The notes under the pieces are model-generated. The model did no database searches, had not been told where the DNA came from, and was given only the letters and a program-made list of their open reading frames with translations. Position numbers and translations under genes: made by a program. Below, one piece after another: positions 7,575 through 17,035 of a stretch of DNA of 64,000 nucleotides. Position 1 is the stretch's first letter. The number at the start of each line of letters is the position of its first letter. The stretch is from NCBI RefSeq assembly GCF_023856365.1, contig NC_064555.1:16192254-16256253 (forward strand). The letters are read 5' to 3'. This stretch comes from Brienomyrus brachyistius (taxonomy: Eukaryota > Chordata > Actinopteri > Osteoglossiformes > Mormyridae).

Positions 7575-9569
7575 TTTTGGATCTTTCTTCCGAAAGTCCT
7601 CTTGACCCTTGAGGGGATGCTGAGCAAAGAAATCACGCAGCAACTGGAGTAGAACCCACTCATCTTTCTCCGTGGTTTGTCCAGGCTTCAAGTCTGGTTC
7701 ATAACTTTTCCTCCTGTCTTTCCAGTTCCGCGGTTGATTCCGTCGGGAACTTAGTGGAGAGCTTGGATTAGAGAACTGGCTTCCTAGCCGATCTCCCCGC
7801 TTATTCCAAGGCTCTGTGGGTCTTGGTTTCCCTTGGTTAAGAGAGCGCTGTGCCTCCCACCGGTCTGGCCGGGTCTTCAACTGCTGTGGAGGCGGACCAG
7901 GGTAACGCTCACTGTGGCTTGCTGCTGTCCAACCTCGGTCATGGATTGGTGGTTGCGGATGAGGGTGGCCACCTTCCAATGCCAGGTTGGAGTCTGTAAT
8001 GCCAAGATTTAGCACTGCCGTCGCTTTAGTTGCTTTCTCGGCTGCTGCTCTTTGTTTGTGGTATGCCTTGATTGCAAGGTCTCGTAGTTGTTGACTTGTC
8101 ATGGTGTGGGGACAAGCCATGAGCCCAAGGTAGTGATTTAAGGTTGGGTGGAGATTCTGAAGGAAGAGAGCCTTGAAGGTTGCATCTTCTTCCATGTCTG
8201 CCTCATTTTTGGACCCAAAATATGCCCGACGAAGGCGATTGTAGTAGGCTTGGGGAGTCTCTTGTCTGCTCTGTTTGACATCCAAGGCGACACTGATACC
8301 TTGTTCCGACTCAGGATCGGCAAACTCTTGAATCAGTGCTTCGTGTAGCAGCTTGGAGTTGGCCTTGATTCGACTGGGCTGTCGATCCAGGAAGCTGCGG
8401 ACCTCCAGGCTGGATGTGATCCTGATGAGGTAGACTCTGTCCTCATTGGTCACACTGTCCAGTCTTTGGAGGTGAAAGTCAATGTCTTGGAGGTAGGTAT
8501 GAATGTCGTGGCCCCCCATGGGGTTAGGCGTAAACATGTCGATATTCCGAGCTACTTTATCAAGCTCCTTTGTGGTAACCCGGTGTTGGTATCGCTTCAG
8601 TACACCTGTTTCATCTGGGGTGCCTTCTTTGAGAGAGACCTTCCAGGCGCTTGGTTCCTCAAGGTCCGGTGATGGGCAAGGAGGTAACTTGTCCCGATGA
8701 GAAGTCCCTTGAACGTGGTCTGAGTGCCTTGGGGGAAACAGCACTGTCGGAGAGGAAGTTGGTGCCATCACTGAATTGTAGGAGGCTCCAAATTCTGACG
8801 TTACCTCATATGCCTGTATTAGTTCTTGTCTCATCCGGTCAATCTCTTCTGTCTCAGCTCGATGTTTCGTTCTGGCATCGGTGAGCTGTTCTTGGGAGCT
8901 GATTAGCTGGTGATTCAGCTTGTGCAGGCATCTCTGTGCCTCAGCCAGATGGTTTTCCAGGGTCTGGATCCGAGCATCCTTGTTCTTGAGCTCTGTGTGG
9001 GCTCCGTCCAACAGTGTTTCGGCCTGGTCCAGTCTGGCTTCGAGGTTCTCTTTGGTGGCTCTGGCTTGCTGTTCTTGCTGGTCAGCTTTAGCTCTGAGCT
9101 CTTCCAAGGCCTGTTGTAGCTTTTTGCTTGTTTGAGGAATCTTGCCTTCTTCTGTATCCTCTTCCTCATGGGACGGAGACCTTCTTTGTTGGAGTTCTTG
9201 CTCGAAGTTCTCAATGCGATGTTGAGCTTGGGCCGCATCTCGCTGTGTCTCAGCCAGAAGTTGTTGGGTGTCTCTCTCCTGCTGTTGGAGTGCTTGCACC
9301 CTTTGCTGGAGACGGGAAGTTTCCTTTTCATTTATCTTCAGCCTGGCTAGAAGTTTGTGTGTGAGGGAGCCGAGTACTTTGGTTAGCCTTTTACTCCCGC
9401 ATTTCTGAGTGGGTGGCATGGCCATTAGTTCAGCGATGTCGTCCTCAATTTGGTCAGCTGCTTTGGACCGTATGAGATCGGCATGACTGGGCAGGAAGTC
9501 GGAAGTCACAACATCAGGCCAGGTACCCAAATCTTTCCACTGGTTGAGGGGGCTTTCCATGTGGATCAT
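7572..9569 (-). CDS. gag: Gag polyprotein, 665 aa, with long coiled coil and capsid-like region
   Basis: Uninterrupted 665-codon frame starting at an ATG; a stop lies about 18 codons upstream in frame. Residues 1-55 are a short acidic N-terminal part. Residues about 75-130 and 145-255 are heptad-rich, dominated by Gln, Glu, Leu, Ala and Arg, and should form a long coiled coil. Residues 270-320 are Pro/Ser-rich. Residues about 320-510 look like a retroviral/retrotransposon capsid, with a major-homology-like stretch KQSRQETPQAYYNRLRRAYF near 430-450. The C-terminal 150 residues are basic and rich in Arg, Pro, Ser and Gln, with no CCHC zinc knuckle; nucleic-acid binding may rely on the basic tail. 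The last residues run to KKDPK before the TGA. An intact frame in a copy with a broken pol suggests it is young. Confidence 0.85.
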   Translation of the reverse strand: MIHMESPLNQWKDLGTWPDVVTSDFLPSHADLIRSKAADQIEDDIAELMAMPPTQKCGSKRLTKVLGSLTHKLLARLKINEKETSRLQQRVQALQQQERDTQQLLAETQRDAAQAQHRIENFEQELQQRRSPSHEEEDTEEGKIPQTSKKLQQALEELRAKADQQEQQARATKENLEARLDQAETLLDGAHTELKNKDARIQTLENHLAEAQRCLHKLNHQLISSQEQLTDARTKHRAETEEIDRMRQELIQAYEVTSEFGASYNSVMAPTSSPTVLFPPRHSDHVQGTSHRDKLPPCPSPDLEEPSAWKVSLKEGTPDETGVLKRYQHRVTTKELDKVARNIDMFTPNPMGGHDIHTYLQDIDFHLQRLDSVTNEDRVYLIRITSSLEVRSFLDRQPSRIKANSKLLHEALIQEFADPESEQGISVALDVKQSRQETPQAYYNRLRRAYFGSKNEADMEEDATFKALFLQNLHPTLNHYLGLMACPHTMTSQQLRDLAIKAYHKQRAAAEKATKATAVLNLGITDSNLALEGGHPHPQPPIHDRGWTAASHSERYPGPPPQQLKTRPDRWEAQRSLNQGKPRPTEPWNKRGDRLGSQFSNPSSPLSSRRNQPRNWKDRRKSYEPDLKPGQTTEKDEWVLLQLLRDFFAQHPLKGQEDFRKKDPK

Positions 9570-12065
9570 TGTGACTCGGTCAACTGCAGGGTGGCCGCAG
9601 AAATCTGTTACACTCAGACTGGGGGTTGTCTAGGTGGGTGACCTGACACCTAAATCTGGGTGAACAAATAAAACCAACAAAATAAAATTAAGTAGAACTG
9701 GGGCCTGTCACTGGGTAACTGGAAGGGTGTAGTGAACCACGGGAATAGTTACCCACGACAAAATAAACAAACAAAAATTGCTCCCTGGGAGAAGTTGTTG
9801 CAGGTTAGAACAGTGTGAGTTACTCTAGGGCTTGAGAGATGCCCTAGTCAGGGGTAAAAGGTAAAACCTTATCCAGGAAATTGTCGGTCTGTGACTACTG
9901 ACAGTGTCAGAAGATGACAGGAGAAGTTGGGAATAGAAAGTGGGAAGCAAGAGCTTCAAAAGCAATGGGACTGCATTCAAACTTAGCTTGCTGTTGCAGA
10001 TCAGATTACCCCTGGGTTGGGCTCTGTTGAACAACTCCGCTTTGACCGGAAGGGGGACCACTAACAGGTTCTGCTTTACTTGTCCCTATCCGAATTGTTG
10101 CGGTGTTAAGCTAGTGATGCAGGTGGAGAGGTTTGAACGCTGTCAGGTGTCCCTCCTGAACGGGGCACGTCCCACAAGCTCAATCCCAGCCAAGCAGGCC
10201 TGAGTCCGGCTCCCACTCCCCCGATCCCCAGCAATGTCAACTTGGAAGGGGGTGTTCTGTATGCACAACTGAGACAACCCAGGTGGGGCTCAGCTTATCG
10301 GCTGCACTACCTGAGACCTGACTCGACCAAGGCTGGCAAACTAGCCTTCAGGTATCACCCACCCTAGTGAGAGTCCAAGCTAGGGCCGTTCTCAGAACTC
10401 ACCCTAGACGAGGTCCTGCTCAAAAGTTGTAATGATCGCCTGAGGTACCTGTCAGCCTTGCCCTTAATGAGTCAGTGGGTGCAGCCGGGCTGGCACGCTT
10501 TTGGGCGTCCAATTGCTGAGAACTCCCCTTCGGTTCTGACAAACTGTATGATCGCAAGCAGTGACAGCAGAGCCACAGACAAGCTCAACCAACAGAGAGC
10601 GAATGGTAGGCACCTAGCACAGGAAGAGCTCAACTGATCAGACCCAAACGACTCTCCGATGTGATTGTGTATGTTGACTGTTGTTAATAATGGTTGAACT
10701 TCTATGCAAGTACCCTTGTTGGGGGACAGGGAGTGAATAAAAGCCTAAAGTGAAATAAGACTTAAAATAAATCAAAAAGATAAAACAGAAATCAAACCCA
10801 ATGAGTTGTGATTCTTATTCAATTGAAAACATCAATTAGTTATGCAGCAATAACCTAATTAGATGTTAATGTGTTGTAATCAAGTTAATTAAAAAGTTGA
10901 TTAAGGCTTTCAGGCAAGAACCTGTGTGTCCAATTATGCGTGTTGGTATTACCGCAGATGACCACCAGAGGCCCAACTCAGATGTTAACCTACTATGGCT
11001 GACCACTAGAGGTGCAATTTCAATGGAGTGGCACTGCTATGGCTTGCCACTAGAAGCGCAATTTCAAAATTGAGTGGTAATTCTATGCCTGACCACTAGA
11101 AGCGCAATTTCGAAATGGAGTGGTAGTTCTATGACTGACCACTAGAGGCTCAATGGGGCGTTGCTCCCTTTGTGGGGGGTCCCAGGCAAGTGAGCCTAAG
11201 GGGTAGGGTCACTGGTGACCAAAAAAAAAAAACGGCGTCAGGCAGGCCTTCAGGGCTCTGATCTCTAAGTGGTTAGAGTGGCGTTCGCAGACTGCACTCG
11301 TAACCAAAGAGATAGCTAGGCGGTTGCCGACGATCAATGAGTGTCACACACGTTTAATGCATGCACATGCCGCTTGCGGCCTTCTGCGCCTTGCGCAGTT
11401 TAACCCCTTAAAACAATTACTGGAGCGAGACAGCGCTCGCGTTACGGCGACGGATCTAAATAGTGAGTGCACTATATCTCGTCGCAAATGACGCTGAAAC
11501 CACGGCGGGTCTCAAGAACTGGAGACTCCCAATTTCCAAATTACACACACACTTGGCTCGCAGCGCAAAGTGGTGTTAAACTTGCTTTGTCTAAAGCAGG
11601 CACACACATATGAGTAAGATCCTGATAGGTAGCTAAGCTATCGGTCTTATCTCAGGGAGTCCAAGCGCAACAGAATTCAGGTTAGAACCTCGTAACAAGA
11701 ATTCCTGTTCGCTAATAGAGAGATCTCTGCCAGGATATATGGAAACGGAGAAACTCGTCCGAATCGATCCTGGAAACAACGCGCTATATCTGAGAATCTC
11801 GTCAGACATAGGGTTAAGGTTTACTGCAGTTTTAACGAAATAAACTAAAATAAAATAACCAAAAATAAAACAAAATAATATAACTACTAATAACAGAAAT
11901 AAAAATAACTATTTTAAGCCCGTATGTTCCCGCTTATATGCCTTCAGATTGCCCTGAGTGCGATTAATCCTCCACTTTTCCAACCAGTTCACTGTAGCGC
12001 TTATTCAACTGTACGTTCAGTCATAAAAAGTTTAAATTGTGTGCTCACAATAAGTTTAAACCTTG
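9570..12065 (-). other. Long 5' leader of the LTR element
   Basis: About 2.5 kb between the primer-binding site and the gag ATG, several times the usual length for retroviruses. I see no long open frame on the element's strand. It holds a decayed tandem repeat at 10955-11155 and AT-rich sections (10680-10900, 11820-11910). It probably carries splice, packaging or translation-control sequences; none can be pinned down by eye. Confidence 0.6.
10955..11155. repeat. Decayed ~50-60-bp tandem repeat in the leader
   Basis: Four to five related units contain GACCACTAGAAGCGCAATTT or close variants (for example near 10990, 11045, 11090 and 11135), separated by GAGTGGTA-type segments. Units differ by substitutions and small indels. 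Confidence 0.7.
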
Positions 12066-12083
12066 TGCCCGCATCCTCCACCA
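12066..12083 (-). promoter_or_regulatory. Putative primer-binding site
   Basis: The minus strand, four bases after the 5' LTR, reads TGGTGGAGGATGCGGGCA. It starts with TGG, the complement of a tRNA 3' CCA, at the place where a primer-binding site is expected. I cannot say from memory which tRNA matches over 18 nt. Confidence 0.65.
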
Positions 12084-12087
12084 ATTA

Positions 12088-13948
12088 TGTAGGAATTATT
12101 AGCTCAGGTAAATTTTAATATCTCCACCAATATGTTTTGAGATTAATTAACTTTTAATTAATTATTATTTAATGCTGATTATTAACCAATTGTTATGCCG
12201 AATGGTCGGCTCCTCCAAACTCAATTGCGAATCCCCGATATCTGTTAATGTGAGACTTAAATGGGATTCATTAATAACCAGTATCGCTTAATAACCTGGG
12301 TTAGTAGGCTCGTCCAGCGAGCTGCGTCACCAGGTAATGTAAACGATCGGTAGCGAAGCTCCCCTCACGGCCGATGAGAGAGAGTCTCGCGATATTTCAG
12401 GCGAGTTTAGAGGTTTCAGAGCGTAGTAGCCAGATCGCACAGAGGCAGGGACTATTGTGAGCACTCAATGACGGAGGCTGAAGTTGTGTAAAAAGACATG
12501 CATTTATTCCTACAACTAACATAAGACAAACATTACACCTAACAAACAATAAACATGGAATAACGGAATAGACACAAACGATGTAATCATGAAAATGCAA
12601 TGACCAGATTTAAAATGATTAACCTAAAAAGGGAAAAACTGTTCTGCAAAGCAAGCAGTTTGTAAGGATTATAAACCTAAAGGAATATAGCAGGTGAATA
12701 GGACAGTTTAGGTTGTTAGAAAGGAAAGGAAGTTGGTTTACTTGGATGCAGGAAAGAGGGAGGTCTTTGCAGTTGGTTGCAGTGGCTGATGAGCTGATGG
12801 GTGATGGCTCTCAGGGAGGCGCGGTGTCTGCAGCGGTTGTTGGAGTGGAGTTCCTCCGGTTCTTTCTTCTGGTGAAGCTTGGGCTGAGTTGCAGTTCTTT
12901 GGGTCTTCACCGACGGGCTTTAAGAACGCTGCTTGTTTCTCCTTTTTCTTCCCTGTTTCTCCGCTTTTCTCCTCCGCTTTGTTCTGAGATGCCAGGTTTT
13001 ATAGCATAAGGTTCGTGATTAGGAGTGACCAGGAATTTGAGTCCTGGACCAATGGCTGACCATCCATTTGGCGGGCTTTCGGAAGGGGGTCGGTATCAGT
13101 CCTTTTGGGATTTATGACCAGACTGACTTCTCTGGTAATGGTGATTTTCATTAGGCTGGTGTAACTTTTGATATATCCACTTTTGTGGTAACCATTGACC
13201 AGATTTGGAAACTGGAGTGATTTTCCTTCGGTTTGATACCAAACATGCCGTACCAGCCCAGCGGTTCACACCAAATACCATCTGTGATGATTAATTAATG
13301 ATTACTTATATTATGCTATTATGTTATGTTCTTTTACTCACACCAGTATATGGTACAGGTGGTTTAGGTTGTACCTCAACAGATATTACCCTTTATACAG
13401 ACATTATATGACATATTCTCATGTCATCAGCACATCTTACCCTTAGATAGGCATGGTAGAATACAAAGATCAGATAAGGGTTGCCGAGGAATGTGGCAAA
13501 GAAAAGGGGGGGGGGGAGGGAGAAGGTTTGTCAAACAAAGAAAAAGAATCTCCAAAAGTTAAGACACATTCGAACATAACCTGTACATATCTGTATATTA
13601 AGATTAGTAGTCAAGAGTAAATACATATACAGATATACAAAAGCCAAACTTAAAAGAAACTTTCTGTGGGGTGCTGGGTGAGTGGTATGTAAGGCAGGAC
13701 GTCGGGGGATGGGGTTGTGTGCCAAGTCGAGGGGCCCCTGTCCCTGGGGATCCACTCTGCTATCTGTAGGTTGTTAAAGCTTTGGGCAATAAAAGTTGGA
13801 GTGCTGGCCTCCCTGGTTATCTATGTGTGTGGGGTCACAAACCCCCCTTTGGGGCCTAGGTCGATGTGTGCCTTCTCGTACCAGGGTAGGCCTTGTCTCA
13901 GGCCACCTGGAATTTAAGCTTTGTGATATGTGCATGTGTGATCCTACA
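12088..13948 (-). repeat. Right LTR (5' LTR of the minus-strand element), 1861 bp
   Basis: Near-identical partner of 2647-4500. It differs by one substitution at 13428 and seven extra bases in the G-run around 13506-13520. It carries the same putative TATA box (12997-13003) and AATAAA (12503-12508) on the minus strand, and as the 5' LTR would contain the active promoter. Confidence 0.95.
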
Positions 13949-13952
13949 ATGG
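13949..13952. repeat. Target site duplication of the LTR element, right copy (ATGG)
   Basis: Matches 2643-2646. Removal of the element and one copy restores a simple continuous flank. Confidence 0.85.
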
Positions 13953-14449
13953 CTACTACTCGGTAGCATGGTTGTTTGAGGCTTAGTAGGTTAAAAGATT
14001 AGTAGATTAGGATACTTTCCCTGTGATACTTTCCCTTGTTGATTCAGGGCCCGGCGTAAGGGCCAAACCACACGCAGGGCCTTAAATCAGCAACCTTCCA
14101 TCACTTTAACCATTTGGGTGTGTACTGGCAGAGCATTTAAGAAGTGAATGTGTGTTAGTATTTAATATGACTGTATATTGTTGTTTTTTTTTAACATGAT
14201 ATTCACTGAAAAGCCAATGTAACATTCTCCCTGTGTTGGATGCATTTCTAAATTCCATGAGCCACCAATGACCTGTGATTATTTCTGTCGTGGGGTCATG
14301 TGTGCTCTTAGACAGGTGTACTTAATACTCTCAATCCAGCCTCTCTTGTCTGACTATTTTCTCTAAAATGCATGCCACACAAGTGTCTGATAAATAAATA
14401 CCGATGCAAAATGTCCACAAAAAGCAAGGTAAATATGAGCATTGGTGGG

Positions 14450-14613
14450 CTGCCGGGAGGGTGTACGGCGACCTGAGGGCTGGTGTCTATCTGCCGGGAG
14501 GGTGTACGGCGACCTGAGGGCTGGTGTCTATCTGCCGGGAGGGTGTACGGCGACCTGAGGGCTGGTGTCTATCTGCCGGGAGGGTGTACGGCGACCTGAG
14601 GGCTGGTGTCTGT
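14450..14613. repeat. 41-bp minisatellite, four units
   Basis: Unit begins CTGCCGGGAGGGTGTACGGC and continues through GACCTGAGGG and CTGGTGTCTAT; the four units look identical apart from the last bases. It is GC-rich within AT-rich sequence, which suggests recent expansion. Confidence 0.95.
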
Positions 14614-15576
14614 CTCTTCGTACAGCATCAATTATATGTGTGAGGTCGCATGTTTTTTGTGAAATCCAAAATGGATTTGCACGTTCTGAATAACAGTGGG
14701 CAGCTGAGGTCGTTTAATTTTACCAGTTTATTCACAGCCCTCTGCTGTAGAAACTTCTGCTTCATCATTACATCTTTAACATGGCTTTCAGGTGGAAAAA
14801 CTGAAAACTCTCAGATGATGATGCCAAACGATGGAGGGTAATATTGTTAAAAATGCCATGGACTGAAAAAACCAAGGATGTTAATTACCAACCACCAAAT
14901 AAATAACTAAACAGACAAACTCAAAGGACACTGATATTCCTGATATTCCGTCGGTGACAGACCCCGAAACAGAGTCGGAAAAGCCAGAACATTAAACAAA
15001 GTTAATTTACTTAAAGGAATCAGATATTTGGCAAAGAAAGTTTGCTTGGTCCCATGAGCAAAGCAAGCAAAAATGAATTATTAAAGAATGTGCTTGGATT
15101 AAACAGTCTACTGAGTAGCTGTTAATGAAAATAAATGTTACACCTAAAGACTTTTCATGTGTCCCATGGGTCTGTTATTGTGCTGCTTTTAATCATTATT
15201 ATAGACAAGGTTCATTAAGGGGGGGCTGGCTTAAAGTATGACATCCTTCTAATTAAAAAAACCTGATTTTGAAGTTAATGAATCGATACCTCGTAAAAGG
15301 TAAATATTATTCTGCATCTGTGACAGAATTTAAGATCAACAAATAAACCATTTTGCGAGGGTGCTGTGCAGATAGTGGCTTCAGTAAATAGTCTTCCTGT
15401 TTTTGGGGAGCGTTTGGGGGAGCGGGGTGACGGTGGTGCACCTCCCCTTATATGAATTCCGATGCTTGCAGTCCTGTCTGTTTTTAATGAATTTCTTTTT
15501 CTACTTCATTGACAAATTCAATGATCTGAGTGCAACCTGGGATAAAGGTCCCAATGAAGTTACACTGAAAGGCAGA
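14614..15576. other. Unassigned non-coding stretch
   Basis: AT-rich, with no repeat, RNA gene or exon recognised. Confidence 0.5.
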
Positions 15577-15647
15577 GTGTGTGTGTGTGTGTGTGTGTGT
15601 ACTGTATGTGTGTATGTATGTATGTATGTGTATACACACACATACTG
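15577..15647. repeat. GT/GTAT microsatellite
   Basis: (GT)n at 15577-15600, then imperfect GTAT and CA steps. Confidence 0.95.
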
Positions 15648-15774
15648 TAAACAGACTTAATGCTTTTACAATCTTCACATTATTGTTGGTAATTTTGCCG
15701 CTAAGCATGTCGGTTTGCTTGGGGAATTTCTAACCCTTTGTAAATATTTTGTAATGATCTCTATTAACTGAGAG

Positions 15775-16070
15775 TGTCACGATTCGCGGTGGACGGATAA
15801 GGCGAACAGGCAGGCGGGCAGGAAGGACCAGGCAGGAAGGCGGAACACGGGACAAAACGGGGATTTAATGAAGGGTAAGGGCAGGACGGAACACTGGCAT
15901 CGACAAACATCAATGACGGACAGGGAACCAGCGCAAGACACGGACTGAAATACACAAGACTGGGCTAACATAATCAGACACAGCTGGGTACGATCAGGGA
16001 AGCGCACGTGGATAATCAGGGGGCGTGGCACACACGAGGATCATATGAGCCGGGTATGACAGAGAGTAAT
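15775..16070 (+). repeat. Dispersed ~290-bp repeat, copy 1
   Basis: Shares ordered blocks with 28139-28430: GCAAGACACGGACTGAAATA versus GTAAGACACGGACTGAAATA, CAGACACAGCTGGGTAC, CATCAATGACGGACA and GGGGGCGTGGCACACA. The copy runs from GTCACGATTCG to a final GTATGACAG, so the ends are weakly inverted (TGTCA/TGACA). Probably a non-autonomous DNA element or SINE-like repeat; no coding capacity. Confidence 0.75.
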
Positions 16071-16075
16071 AATTA

Positions 16076-16830
16076 TTCTAATTAAGTCAAATTTGGAGTC
16101 TACCCCAACTTTTCCGGACCAGGGTGGCCTATCTCTGATTCATGCAGGTTAAATGAAACACCTGCTTAATGATTTAGTTCACGGCTTCAGTTCTCAGTAA
16201 CACTGTGTGCTTCTGCAAGGTCAATGACCTTCTGTGTTTCTATGAGAAAACAGAAATATGGCCCAGTCAAGTAAGACTGTAAGGAGCTAAATGGAGGCGT
16301 GAACTTATGCATATGTGTGTGTGTCCATGTGCGCTAAATGATTTCATTATGTCCAGGCCATTGGTACCTGCCAATTGAGGTGAATGGTGCATTTGTTGTA
16401 AAGAATGCATGATGGGTGCAAGATGGACAATAAGTACAGTATGACTCTTACTTATTTGTAGATGCTGATTTAATAATCAGGGGCAAGTCTGTACGGTAAG
16501 TCAACAAGGATACGTTACGTATGTAACACTTGCACGTCAAAGCAATTGGTGTTTACCAAAGGCGGGCAAACTTACAGAACAATACATTGGAAACACTAGA
16601 AAATATACCATGTTAAATAAATAATAAACTTTATTGCCAGAAAAGGAAGGGAATATATAGCCGGTGTATGAAAATTACATATATGGGTTTTCACTAATTA
16701 CCATAACTTATAACCAGTTCATTATATCTGAAGGCAAGAAAATGTAAAACAAAAACCAGTGTAAATTTATGACAAAGCGGTTACTTTTATAGATTTTATG
16801 GATTATTTTATAGTATATTACATGAGTTAT
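16076..16830. other. Unassigned non-coding stretch
   Basis: Mostly AT-rich unique-looking sequence with nothing recognisable. Confidence 0.5.
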
Positions 16831-16847
16831 GAGTTATGTTTGAAATG

Positions 16848-17035
16848 GCCGTTCGTAACTTGGATAACGACTTACGAACATCTCAACATCATTTTAAGGG
16901 TATACGCAAAGTACAAAGAACTAGGATGCGGAGAGTACGCACGCTACGCTGCTGCGCGGCGGGAGTAGCGGCCAGAAGTTGTGCTAGGCGGAATTGGTGC
17001 GCAGAAAAAAGAAATTGATCTTGCGGACAGGAAAC
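16848..17035. repeat. Possible relic with GTTCGTAA...TTACGAAC ends and a CpG-rich core
   Basis: GTTCGTAACTTGGATAACGACTTACGAAC near 16849-16877 is a short inverted repeat, followed by a CG-rich block (about 16925-17005) unlike its AT-rich surroundings. The GTTCGTAA words also occur in the relic at 31070-31330. Assignment as a decayed DNA element is inference. Confidence 0.3.

Larger units (their letters stand above)
2647..13948 (-). mobile_element. Endogenous retrovirus-like LTR element, 11.3 kb, recently inserted
   Basis: Complete structure on the minus strand: two 1.85-kb LTRs, 4-bp target duplication, primer-binding site, long leader, gag, readthrough TGA, pol fragment, polypurine tract. 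What I see in one copy: gag is open over 665 codons; pol is open over 696 codons but has lost reverse transcriptase and the integrase core; no env is recognisable. Gag-Pol in one frame separated by a single stop, and the 4-bp duplication, are traits of gamma- and epsilon-type retroviruses; assignment to a retroviral class is inference. The single substitution between the LTRs argues for a very young insertion. The element was probably mobilised by proteins of an autonomous relative. Confidence 0.95.
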
